Source of the DNA: Nitrospirota bacterium
GTDB lineage: Bacteria; Nitrospirota; Thermodesulfovibrionia; UBA6902
Assembly: GCA_015491705.1 (NCBI GenBank)
Contig: WFVK01000322.1
Span: 1-6,442 of the forward strand
DNA: 6,442 nucleotides
Reading direction: 5' to 3'
A program made the translations under genes and the position numbers. The notes beneath the pieces are model-generated. The model ran no database searches. It worked only from the letters and a program-made list of their open reading frames with translations, and was not told the origin of the DNA. Each line of letters begins with the position of its first letter. Position 1 is the first letter of the stretch. Positions 1 to 6,442 of this stretch are shown piece by piece.

Positions 1-384
1 GTCTTTTTAATGGCAGGCCAAATCCCGAACACACCCCCAACCCCTCTTTTTAGAGGGGAGACACCCCCCTTTGTCCCCCCTTGATAGGGGGGATAATTTA
101 GTTGCGGAGCGCCGAAAAGAGCGATGATCGTGTTGACATCTGCGTGCTCAAAACTCCTTTTAGCCTGATTATCAAATATGGCTTTTACTTGGCAGTACTT
201 GAGCAGGAACTCCTGGAGAATCTTTTCCGTATCCAACGTCCAGCCATGAATTTGAAGTGATAAAACAGAATATGCCCTTCTCGTTCAGAAGCGACAGGCC
301 GTGGAAATAAAAGCAGATATAGTAGTCGCTCTTTTTGTCTATCTTCTTTATGTCGGTAATCTCATGGTAAATATCATCTTCTCC
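1..384 (-). pseudogene. Remnant of an Eco57I/TaqI-like (type IIG-style) DNA methyltransferase, frameshifted and truncated
   Basis: Read on the minus strand from about 384 down to 220, the sequence encodes IYHEITDIKKIDKKSDYY, then HGLSLLNEKG, FCFITSNSWLDVGYGKD. This is the block that follows the NPPY catalytic motif in the large adenine-specific methylases of restriction-modification systems. After a 1-nt insertion at about 219-220 the next frame resumes the family pattern: LQEFLLKYC, AIFDNQAKRSFEHADVNTII, ALFGAP. The original frame stops soon after, at 172. The downstream frame then stays open to the window edge, through the palindromic element at 31-96. The SAM-binding motif, NPPY and everything N-terminal are absent; upstream lies HD-GYP sequence instead. 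The remnant therefore lacks both a start and a catalytic core. The 3' part may continue outside the window. The family call comes from remembered motif patterns and is fairly secure. The exact 5' border (about 377-395) is inferred. Confidence 0.8.
31..96. repeat. C/G-rich double palindromic element with direct repeats
   Basis: Two perfect inverted repeats lie side by side. The first is CCCCTCT (41-47) and AGAGGGG (52-58) with a 4-nt T loop. The second is TCCCCCC (74-80) and GGGGGGA (87-93) with loop TTGATA, extendable to 71-96 with two A-T pairs and one G-T wobble. The octamer ACACCCCC occurs at 31-38 and again at 61-68, one copy before each hairpin. I recall similar C-run/G-run hairpins as dispersed intergenic repeats in Nitrospirota and deltaproteobacterial genomes, but copy number cannot be seen here. 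No T-run follows either stem, so an intrinsic terminator role is not supported. On the minus strand the element is open in the shifted methylase frame. Confidence 0.7.
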
Positions 385-1480
385 GGGCTGCGAGCACTCT
401 GAGGAATGCGTCAACAACCCGGTGGTCAAACTGAATTCCCTTGTATTTCTGGAGTTCGGACAGTGCGTAGTCAATCCCGGGGGCGGGCCTGTAAGGCCTG
501 TCGGATGTCATGGAGTCGAATGAATCCGCAACATGAAGTATCCGTGCACTGAGGGGGATGCTGTCCCCCTTGAGCCTGTCCGGATACCCGCTGCCGTCAA
601 GCTTTTCATGATGAAACCTGATATAGGGGATAATATCCTTCAGCTGCTTTATCTCCTGGAGGATGAGTGCCCCCTGTACCGGGTGTTTCTTCACGATCTC
701 GAATTCCTCTTTTGTGAGTTTGCCAGGCTTATCGAGGAGGTAGTCGTAAGTCCCTATCTTGCCGATGTCGTGAAGGAGGCCGGCAAGCTTGATGTTCTTC
801 ACCTCTTCACCGTCTATCAGCATTTCCATTGCAATCTGTTCAGCATACATCGATACCCTCTCTGAATGGCCCTTTGTCCACGGGCTCTTTGCGTCCAGGG
901 CATTGACCATTACGCGTACAAGCTTTAAAAACAGGTCCTTGAGCTCCTTGTAGGACTCGCTGATGTCCTCAAGCATGTTGAGAAATGCGTCCCGTCCCCT
1001 CTGCGCGTACAATGCCCTGTTCTGCAGATCGGCTATCGTATTGGAATATATTTCGATCAGGCCGCCGCCGTCTTCTCCGGCTGTCTCCCCTTCCCCGACA
1101 TCCGTAATCGAGTGGACGGCCCCTGAAATATTTCCTTTGATAATTATAGGCGAGGTATTCAGGAAAAAGGACTTCTTCAGGCAGGGCTCGTATATCCTGG
1201 TCCTTTCGCTTTTCCCTGTCTTCAGGGTCTTCTGCATGGGGCAGTTTTCAGCCGGCCTGTCCGAATGGTGAAATGTCTCATAGCATTTACTGTCCTTGAT
1301 GTCCCCCGCGCCGTCAAAAAAATCCGCCATCGCCCTGTTGCTCATTATTATATTGAACGCGGTGTCAACAACGCATACGGGATACGGCAGTGAATCAATC
1401 AGCGCCTGCCAGTCCTGTACGTGTTCGGCGAGCGTATTGCCGGATGCCCGGTCACCGTTTAACAGATCTGTACTCTTCAT
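374..1480 (-). CDS. PAS domain HD-GYP protein, predicted cyclic-di-GMP phosphodiesterase
   Basis: A predicted cytoplasmic 368-residue protein with no signal peptide or membrane segment. Residues about 20-125 form a PAS domain (LIDSLPYPVCVVD) carrying a Cys motif, C66-Y ... C80-P-M. A helical linker at about 140-185 leads to an HD-GYP domain at about 186-362. The visible metal and active-site residues are H205 (HSERV), H237-D238 (HDIGK), H266 (HPVQG), H290-H291, D295 in DGSGYP and D319 in HVADSFDSMTSDRPYR. Proteins with this full set hydrolyse c-di-GMP to pGpG or GMP; activity here is inferred. I chose ATG 1480 because GGAG lies 10 nt upstream (1491-1494); a TTG at 1489 sits too close to that site. 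The start overlaps the upstream PAS gene by 29 nt, suggesting translational coupling. The last residues, AARRR, and the stop run into the methylase remnant, so the native C-terminus may have been lost, although the domain itself appears complete. Confidence 0.9.
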   Translation of the reverse strand: MKSTDLLNGDRASGNTLAEHVQDWQALIDSLPYPVCVVDTAFNIIMSNRAMADFFDGAGDIKDSKCYETFHHSDRPAENCPMQKTLKTGKSERTRIYEPCLKKSFFLNTSPIIIKGNISGAVHSITDVGEGETAGEDGGGLIEIYSNTIADLQNRALYAQRGRDAFLNMLEDISESYKELKDLFLKLVRVMVNALDAKSPWTKGHSERVSMYAEQIAMEMLIDGEEVKNIKLAGLLHDIGKIGTYDYLLDKPGKLTKEEFEIVKKHPVQGALILQEIKQLKDIIPYIRFHHEKLDGSGYPDRLKGDSIPLSARILHVADSFDSMTSDRPYRPAPGIDYALSELQKYKGIQFDHRVVDAFLRVLAARRR

Positions 1481-2776
1481 ATCTGGCAAGCTCCGAGTGT
1501 AACCTGTTTATTTCCTTCTTCAGCTCTTTCATCCTGATTTCCCTGCCGACGGCCATGTCGTAAAATTTTTCGAGATCCTGCACCTTCTGCTTCAGCTCTT
1601 CCTCGGACTGCCTGAGTTTCTGCTGCGCATTCTTCAGGTCGGTAACCTCCGTTGCTATGATCACCGAGTGGGGGGATGTCGCATCCTCATCCTGTATCGG
1701 CCTGTGGCTTACATACAGCCACCGTCCGGTATCGGTTTTCAGCTCACTTTTGGCCGGCAACTGCCGCCCGCAGTCCATGTGGTCCCTGCACTCTTCAACC
1801 TGCCCGCGGGCGCAGGGGAAAAAGTCATAACACATCTTCCCGATAATTTCGTTAACGGGTTCCCCCACAAAGCCGGCGAAGCTCCTGTTGCAACGCGTTA
1901 TCTCAAGCTTTTGTTGATTATCACTATAAATTCCATGACACTGTCGAAGGTCATTTCCCATTCTATTTTCGCCTTTGTGATGGCGGTCAGGAGCCTTGTG
2001 TGTTCCTCTTCTATTTCCTTGCGCAGGGATATGTCCCTCGTGATATGTATCAGTCCTATCATCTCATTACTGCTGTTGATGCGGGGTATCGACCTTATTT
2101 CAATATATCTGTTCAGGTGCGGCTCGAAGAATTCAACGGTTGCCGGCTGCCCCGTCTTGTAGCAACTGGAGCATGGGCAATTATCCGGGGCGGCATCGGC
2201 CCCGTGGTAATACCTGTAGCATTTGGTCATCCCCCCGCCCGGATGGATGGGCAGGCCGAGCGTTTCACGCGCCGCCCTGTTGGCATGTACTATGTTGTAA
2301 TCCCTGTCATGAATGGTGATCATGTCCGGGATGGTGTTGAAGGTGTCTTCCCAGTCCTGCTTGGCCTGGAGGACGAGCTCTTTCATCCTCTCATGTTCCG
2401 TGATATCGTTTATCGTCACCAGGATACAGGCCTTCTCTTCTTCATAATAATCCGCCGCGGCCGAGCCGATGCGCGATACGGTTGCGGAAAATATCCGTGC
2501 GGTCTCAGAGCCTTGGGGGACGATCCTGATCTCCCTGTTCAGGGTTTCACCTGTTTCGAGGTTGGCGGTTATCTCCTCTTTCAGCGGCTCTATGAAGCGT
2601 TCCGGCGACAGGGACGGCAGCCGTTCACTGAGCTTGCCGAATGCGCGGTTGATCGATAGTATGTTGAGGCGGTTGCTCAGCACGATCAGGCCCGAAGGCA
2701 CAGAAGACAAAATGCTGTCAGCATAGGTCCTGGCCGACTTGATTTCCTGTAATGACTCCTCGATACGTTCTGGCAT
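1452..2776 (-). pseudogene. Triple-PAS sensor protein without output domain, broken by a frameshift
   Basis: The first segment, from ATG 2776, encodes 292 residues and stops at 1898. The second segment, in another frame, continues the same PAS fold to 1452. Restoring one A in the A4 run at 1909-1912 gives IINKKLEITRCNRSF, a normal PAS core, and a protein of about 441 residues. PAS1 is at about 18-128, PAS2 at 140-252 (FNTIPDMITIHDRDYNIVHA, Cys-rich CPCSSC at 200-205) and PAS3 at 275-395 (CYDFFPCARG). The last roughly 60 residues are a coiled coil (EKFYDMAVGREIRMKELKKE). No kinase, GGDEF, EAL or HD domain is present, so it presumably passed signals to the overlapping HD-GYP gene. ATG 2776 is preferred although its ribosome site is weak (GGA about 9 nt upstream); codons farther upstream look non-coding and run into the divergent gene. 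It could be intact if the indel is a sequencing error. Confidence 0.75.
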
Positions 2777-2926
2777 AGAGCTAAATCCGTCTGTTACGCG
2801 TACTTCTTCGGGTAACCGTGCAAGCCGGTAAAAATTATGTATTATGTAATAGTTATCGGCACCGCATGATAAAAACTTAAATCTCCGGCCATGACAGAAC
2901 AGCCTGTTTTTTGATAAAGTATCCCT
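2777..2926. promoter_or_regulatory. Divergent intergenic region between the PAS sensor gene and the cinA-like gene
   Basis: These 150 bases separate two gene groups transcribed outwards, so promoters for both should lie here. The stretch 2829-2880 is much richer in A and T than the flanking genes and includes the near-repeat ATTATGT-ATTATGT (2834-2847). On the minus strand it offers -10-like CATAAT sequences (2841-2846 and 2834-2839), but I see no good -35 partner. No riboswitch, operator palindrome or terminator was recognised. Confidence 0.55.
2891..2920 (+). promoter_or_regulatory. Candidate sigma70-type promoter for the cinA-uvrA-apbE operon
   Basis: ATGACA at 2891-2896 matches the -35 consensus at five of six positions. 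TAAAGT at 2915-2920 is a weak -10 match (four of six) with an 18-nt spacer. A start site 6-8 nt after the -10 would fall at 2926-2928, on or beside the ATG at 2927. No Shine-Dalgarno sequence precedes that ATG, which would fit a leaderless transcript. This rests on pattern matching only. Confidence 0.28.
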
Positions 2927-3661
2927 ATGAAGAATCTGAAGACCGCGGGAATAATCATTATCGGCAACGAGATACTTTCCGGAAAAGTTCATGATGAAAA
3001 CTCCTTTTATCTTGCCTGTGAACTCAGGTCCCTCGGTGTGGATGTCAGGCGCATTTCGGTTATCCCGGACGAACGAGGCGTCATAGGGACCGAGGCCGCC
3101 GCATTCTCGGAGAAGTATGATTATGTGTTTACATCAGGCGGTGTGGGTCCCACGCACGATGACGTCACAATGGCCGGCATTGCTGAAGGGTTCGGCGTGG
3201 AACTTGTAAGGAACGACGAGATTCACCATATACTGCGCCTGCGATACAGGAAGCCTCTGAACGACGCCATCCTGAAGATGACCGAGGTGCCGCAGGGCGC
3301 TGAAATCATCTTCAGTGAAGGCATGAGGTTCCCCGTGGTTTTCTTCAGGAATATTTTCATCTTTCCCGGTATCCCCGAATACCTGAAAAACAAATTTTCC
3401 ATGATCAGGGAGAGATTCCGCTCCTCGACATTCCATTTGAAGCGGCTGTACCTGAATTCCCATGAATCAAGCCTGGCCGCGATATTAAACATGGTGGTTG
3501 CGGGACACGCGGATGTAACCTTCGGCTCCTACCCGGTTCTCGGCAAACCGGATTACAGGGTGATAATCACCGCGGAATCAAGGTCGGGAGAGTCCCTGGA
3601 CAGGGCACTAAATGAGCTGCTGGACAGGCTTCCGGGGGATGTTGTCACAAGGATAGAGTGA
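2927..3661 (+). CDS. CinA-family molybdopterin-binding (MoCF) domain protein, single-domain form
   Basis: A 244-residue cytoplasmic protein of the COG1058 type. The N-terminal MoCF domain shows [17 protein letters not shown] (10-25), SVIPDE (44-49) and the conserved [13 protein letters not shown] loop (69-81), then FPGIP (146-150). A C-terminal part contains [14 protein letters not shown] (199-212), resembling the second half of stand-alone CinA proteins and of the N-terminal unit of eukaryotic FAD synthase (FLAD1). The C-terminal NMN deamidase (PncC) domain of full-length CinA, usually about 410 residues in total, is absent. Relatives have nucleotide pyrophosphatase activity on ADP-ribose, FAD or similar substrates; the substrate here is unknown. 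I would not use the symbol cinA, because most functional data concern the two-domain form. It is the first gene of a tight operon: uvrA starts 1 nt after its stop. ATG 2927 has no clear ribosome-binding site, but residues 5-17 are needed for the first strand and loop, so a later start is unlikely. Confidence 0.88.
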   Translation: MKNLKTAGIIIIGNEILSGKVHDENSFYLACELRSLGVDVRRISVIPDERGVIGTEAAAFSEKYDYVFTSGGVGPTHDDVTMAGIAEGFGVELVRNDEIHHILRLRYRKPLNDAILKMTEVPQGAEIIFSEGMRFPVVFFRNIFIFPGIPEYLKNKFSMIRERFRSSTFHLKRLYLNSHESSLAAILNMVVAGHADVTFGSYPVLGKPDYRVIITAESRSGESLDRALNELLDRLPGDVVTRIE

Positions 3662-3665
3662 ATTG
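3649..3665 (+). promoter_or_regulatory. Ribosome-binding site and TTG start of uvrA
   Basis: AAGGA at 3649-3653 lies 9 nt before TTG at 3663-3665, inside the last codons of the upstream gene. The upstream stop TGA is at 3659-3661, leaving one base between genes. The resulting protein start, [17 protein letters not shown], aligns with the usual UvrA N-terminus, which supports TTG over any later ATG. Confidence 0.75.
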
Positions 3666-6176
3666 CTCGATCATATAGCAGTCAAAGGAGCACGGGTTCA
3701 CAACCTCAAGAACATAAACGTAAACATACCGCGCGACAGCCTTGTGGTCATCACGGGGCCGTCCGGTTCAGGCAAATCATCCCTTGCATTCGACACAATC
3801 TATGCCGAAGGGCAGAGACGCTATGTGGAGAGCCTTTCGGCATATGCAAGACAGTTTCTTGACAACCTCCAGAAGCCCGATGTCGATTCCATAGAGGGGC
3901 TTTCCCCCTCCATCGCCATAGAACAGAAGACCACGGCAAAAAACCTCCGCTCCACGGTCGGCACCATAACCGAGATATACGATTATCTCAGGGTAGCCTA
4001 TACGAGGATCGGGAAACCCCGCTGTTACAGGTGCGGGAGCCCGATAGCGGCGCAGGGGACACAGCAGATTATCGAATTAATAACCGCCCTGCCCCGCGGA
4101 ACGCGCATACAGGTACTGTCGCCGATTGTAATGGGCAGGAAGGGGGAATACAGGAAGGAACTGTACGAGGCCAGGAAAAAGGGCTTTATCCGGGCGCGGA
4201 TCGACGGGGAGATGGCGGACATTACAAAAGAGATAAAACTGAACAGGCACAAGCGGCACAACATAGACATAGTCGTAGACCGGCTGATCATCAAGCCGGG
4301 CATCGACAAACACCTCTCAAAGGCCGTCACCATTGCAACCGGGCTGGCGGATGTGGTGATAATCAACATCATCGACGAAAAGAGGGACCTTTTCCTGAGC
4401 ACCAGGCTTGCATGTCCCGCATGCGGCATAAACTACCCCGAGATCAGCCCGAGATTTTTTTCCTTTAACAGCCCCTACGGCGCATGTCCGGCGTGCAGGG
4501 GCCTGGGCTACGAGGATACCGGTGAAGAGGTGGAGGAGGCCGCTGATTTAACCACGTGCCGCTCATGCGCGGGCATGAGGCTCAGAAAAGAGGCGCTGTC
4601 AGTGACCATCAACGGCCTGAACATCGGTGAACTGGCCGGCAGGCCTGTCAGGGATATTCAGGCATTTCTGAAGGCCCTCCGTCTTGACAAAACAGAGGCG
4701 CTCATAGCCTCAAAGATACTGAAGGAGGCTCGGGAGAGGCTTTCTTTTCTCGAAAAGGTGGGGCTGGGTTATCTAACCCTCAACAGGCCGGCGCTCACTC
4801 TCTCCAGCGGAGAGGCGCAGAGGATAAGGCTTGCAACACAGGTAGGCTCTTCACTTACCGGTGTGCTTTATATCTTTGATGAGCCCAGTATAGGCCTGCA
4901 TCCGAGGGACCACGCCAGGCTCATGGAAAGCCTCTGCAGCCTGAGGGAAATGGGCAACAGCGTAATAGTGGTGGAACACGACGAGGACACCATGAAGAGG
5001 GCTGATTATATAATCGACATGGGCCCCGGGGCCGGCGTAAACGGCGGTTATATAGTCTCCGAGGGTGATCCGGGGCATATAACTTCTGATAAAAAATCCC
5101 TGACCGGCTCTTACCTCCGGGGACAGCTTGAGATCCCCGTACCGGCCTCAAGGAGAAAACCCTCGGGATTTATTACAGTAAAGGGTGCAGCGGCGTTCAA
5201 CCTGAAAAACATCGACGTCAGGATACCCACAGGAGTGCTTACGTGTGTGACCGGCGTCTCGGGCTCCGGCAAAAGCACCCTCGTATTCGATATACTCTAC
5301 AGGGCGCTTGCAAGGAAACTCTACTCCTCGGGCGAGATGCCGGGAACACATGAGCGCATAGAGGGAATTGAAAAGATCGACAGGGTAATCAACATAGACC
5401 AGTCACCGCTGGGGAGGACCCCCCGCTCCAATCCAGCGACGTATACAGGCATCTTTGCATTTGTGAGGAACCTGTTCTCACAGGTCCCCCAGGCCCGGAT
5501 AAGGGGATACAGGCCGGGCAGGTTCAGCTTTAACATACAGGGGGGCCGGTGTGAGGCATGCAGGGGCGAGGGACTTATCAAGGTATCGATGCATTTCCTG
5601 CCCGACCTGTACGTGCCCTGCGACGAGTGTAAAGGGGCGAGGTACAACAGGGAGACGCTTGAGATCAGGTATAAAGATAAAAATATCTCCGAGACGCTGA
5701 ACATGACGGTGTCGCAGGCCCTTGAATTTTTTGATTCCATACCACCGCTGAGGCACAAGCTCCACACCATGGAAAGGGTGGGGCTGGGCTACATACAGCT
5801 CGGGCAGCCGGCCACCACGCTCTCCGGCGGTGAGGCCCAGAGGGTCAAGCTCTCCAGAGAGCTGGGCAAAAAGGCGACGGGCAGGACCCTCTACATCCTT
5901 GATGAGCCCACCACAGGCCTCCACTTTGTGGATATTCAGAGACTCCTTGAGGTATTAAACGACCTTGCAGATGCAGGCAACAGCGTTGTCGTCATAGAGC
6001 ACAATCTCGAGGTCATCAAGAGCGCCGATTATATTATAGACCTCGGTCCCGAAGGCGGAGAGGAAGGCGGCAGGGTAGTGGCCTCCGGCACCCCGGAGCA
6101 GGTCGCCATGGAGACCGGCTCATATACGGGCGCGTTCCTGAAAAAAAAGCTCTCCGCAAAAGGAGCAGTGCAATGA
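3663..6176 (+). CDS. uvrA: UvrA, excinuclease ABC subunit A (short form lacking the insertion domain)
   Basis: UvrA dimerises, scans DNA for bulky lesions and loads UvrB in nucleotide excision repair. The half-sites of ABC ATPase I are Walker [10 protein letters not shown] (32-40), signature LSSGE (380-384), Walker [12 protein letters not shown] (403-413) and H439. ABC II has Walker [10 protein letters not shown] (531-539), signature LSGGE (720-724), Walker [12 protein letters not shown] (744-754) and H780. Three zinc modules are complete: C121/C124 with C251/C254; C275/C278 with C299/C302; C630/C633 with C653/C656. The UvrB-binding domain is present (about 130-245, [20 protein letters not shown]), so this is not the UvrA2 type that lacks it. 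At 837 residues it is about 100 shorter than usual: between C278 and C299 only about 20 residues remain, where normal UvrA carries the mobile insertion domain. The first signature has Ser382 where Gly is usual. The reading frame is intact, so the shortening looks natural. Second gene of the operon; its stop overlaps the apbE start. Confidence 0.96.
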   Translation: MLDHIAVKGARVHNLKNINVNIPRDSLVVITGPSGSGKSSLAFDTIYAEGQRRYVESLSAYARQFLDNLQKPDVDSIEGLSPSIAIEQKTTAKNLRSTVGTITEIYDYLRVAYTRIGKPRCYRCGSPIAAQGTQQIIELITALPRGTRIQVLSPIVMGRKGEYRKELYEARKKGFIRARIDGEMADITKEIKLNRHKRHNIDIVVDRLIIKPGIDKHLSKAVTIATGLADVVIINIIDEKRDLFLSTRLACPACGINYPEISPRFFSFNSPYGACPACRGLGYEDTGEEVEEAADLTTCRSCAGMRLRKEALSVTINGLNIGELAGRPVRDIQAFLKALRLDKTEALIASKILKEARERLSFLEKVGLGYLTLNRPALTLSSGEAQRIRLATQVGSSLTGVLYIFDEPSIGLHPRDHARLMESLCSLREMGNSVIVVEHDEDTMKRADYIIDMGPGAGVNGGYIVSEGDPGHITSDKKSLTGSYLRGQLEIPVPASRRKPSGFITVKGAAAFNLKNIDVRIPTGVLTCVTGVSGSGKSTLVFDILYRALARKLYSSGEMPGTHERIEGIEKIDRVINIDQSPLGRTPRSNPATYTGIFAFVRNLFSQVPQARIRGYRPGRFSFNIQGGRCEACRGEGLIKVSMHFLPDLYVPCDECKGARYNRETLEIRYKDKNISETLNMTVSQALEFFDSIPPLRHKLHTMERVGLGYIQLGQPATTLSGGEAQRVKLSRELGKKATGRTLYILDEPTTGLHFVDIQRLLEVLNDLADAGNSVVVIEHNLEVIKSADYIIDLGPEGGEEGGRVVASGTPEQVAMETGSYTGAFLKKKLSAKGAVQ
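6161..6175 (+). promoter_or_regulatory. Ribosome-binding site and overlapping ATGA start of apbE
   Basis: AGGAG at 6161-6165 stands 7 nt before ATG 6173-6175, whose last two bases belong to the uvrA stop TGA (6174-6176). The strong site inside uvrA and the ATGA overlap indicate coupled translation. Confidence 0.8.
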
Positions 6177-6442
6177 ACCGCGCAGCCTGCCTGCTGATCG
6201 TAATTTTCCTGGCATTCATATCCGGCTGTACCGAAAAAGACAGGATGTACAGGGAAAGCCGCGTACTTATGGATACCTTCTGCACCATAACCGTGGTCAG
6301 TCCCTCAGAGGAAAAGGCCCGGAAGGCTATAAGCAGGGGATTCGCCGAAATAAAAAGACTCGATGGGCTCCTGAATTATTTCTCAGAGGACAGTGAAATC
6401 ACCGCCGTCAACAGGGCCGCCGGAATCAGGCCGGTCAGGGTA
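6173..6442 (+). CDS. apbE: ApbE-type FAD:protein FMN transferase, lipoprotein, 3' end outside window
   Basis: The first 90 residues are visible. Residues 1-19 form a lipoprotein signal peptide: R3, the hydrophobic stretch [11 protein letters not shown], and lipobox ISG-C19, so the mature protein should be anchored to a membrane through Cys19. After it come MDTFCTITV (36-44), the usual first strand of the family, and a helix with [20 protein letters not shown] (65-84), matching the family's E-x-x-RLD-x-LLN-x-FS-x-x-SEI pattern. ApbE uses Mg2+ and FAD to attach FMN covalently to a Thr or Ser in extracytoplasmic redox proteins such as the Rnf or Nqr subunits; the partner is not in this window. 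The Mg-binding and FAD-binding C-terminal regions lie beyond the edge, so catalytic integrity cannot be judged. It is translationally coupled to uvrA. Confidence 0.92.
   Translation, partial: MNRAACLLIVIFLAFISGCTEKDRMYRESRVLMDTFCTITVVSPSEEKARKAISRGFAEIKRLDGLLNYFSEDSEITAVNRAAGIRPVRV

Noticed and set aside
41..96. Hairpins at the left end as intrinsic terminators
   Set aside because: Neither stem is followed by a T-run on either strand, and the arrangement with direct repeats fits a repeat element better.
1481..1489. TTG at 1489 as start of the HD-GYP gene
   Set aside because: The GGAG motif would be one base away; ATG 1480 has proper spacing.
1898..1915. Programmed ribosomal frameshift joining the two PAS segments
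   Set aside because: The site C-AAC-AAA-A does not fit the X-XXY-YYZ slippery rule and I see no clear downstream stimulator; a homopolymer deletion is simpler.
533..2726. Plus-strand open frames across the PAS and HD-GYP genes
   Set aside because: They are antisense to well-supported domains and show low-complexity, shadow-like composition with no motifs.
2777..2992. N-terminal extension of the PAS sensor to an ATG at 2992
   Set aside because: It would overlap the opposite-strand cinA-like gene by 66 bases, its residues show no PAS or helix pattern, and the PAS protein begins sensibly at ATG 2776.
4025..5924. Several long open frames on the minus strand and in another plus frame inside uvrA
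   Set aside because: They mirror the codon structure of uvrA, have no recognisable domains, and the uvrA frame is beyond doubt.
3663..6176. Short UvrA as a UvrA2 paralogue (resistance type)
   Set aside because: UvrA2 proteins lack the UvrB-binding domain, which is present here; the missing part is the insertion domain.
1..6442. CRISPR array, tRNA or rRNA genes, insertion sequences, phage attachment sites
   Set aside because: No regularly spaced repeats, cloverleaf-like segments, transposase motifs or terminal inverted repeats were seen.

Overview
The window looks like chromosomal DNA from an anaerobic, Nitrospirota- or Desulfobacterota-like bacterium. I infer this from moderate GC, heavy use of AGG (Arg) and ATA (Ile) codons, a Cys-bearing PAS sensor next to an HD-GYP protein, and a C/G-rich palindromic element. 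This is an impression from protein style, not a phylogenetic result. There are two divergent gene groups and a scrambled left end.

Left end (1 to about 384, minus strand): the decayed middle of an Eco57I/TaqI-like restriction-modification methyltransferase. It carries a 1-nt frameshift near 219 and contains a C/G-rich double palindrome (31-96). Its 5' part is missing, and it abuts the 3' end of the next gene so closely that the HD-GYP stop codon lies inside the remnant.

Signalling pair (374-2776, minus strand): an upstream three-PAS sensor protein with no output domain, broken by a 1-nt deletion near 1898-1912, and a downstream PAS plus HD-GYP protein, a predicted cyclic-di-GMP phosphodiesterase with an intact active site. 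The two overlap by 29 nt and were probably an operon in which PAS sensing fed a c-di-GMP hydrolase. With a frameshift upstream and a foreign junction at the 3' end, the locus looks as if it is decaying, unless these are assembly errors.

Divergent intergenic region (2777-2926): AT-rich, with a possible plus-strand promoter that would give a nearly leaderless transcript for the next gene.

Plus-strand operon (2927 to the right edge): a single-domain CinA/MoCF-type protein, then uvrA (TTG start 1 nt after the previous stop), then apbE (ATGA overlap with uvrA, cut by the window edge). The tight spacing implies cotranscription. UvrA is the large DNA-damage-recognition ATPase of nucleotide excision repair. 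Here it is 837 residues instead of about 940, because the insertion domain inside the second zinc module is replaced by a short acidic linker, and its first ABC signature reads LSSGE instead of LSGGE. ApbE is a lipoprotein FAD:protein FMN transferase.

I did not find a convincing new defence or mobile system. The best leads are the insertion-domain-less UvrA, the in-frame palindromic element, and the HD-GYP/methylase junction.
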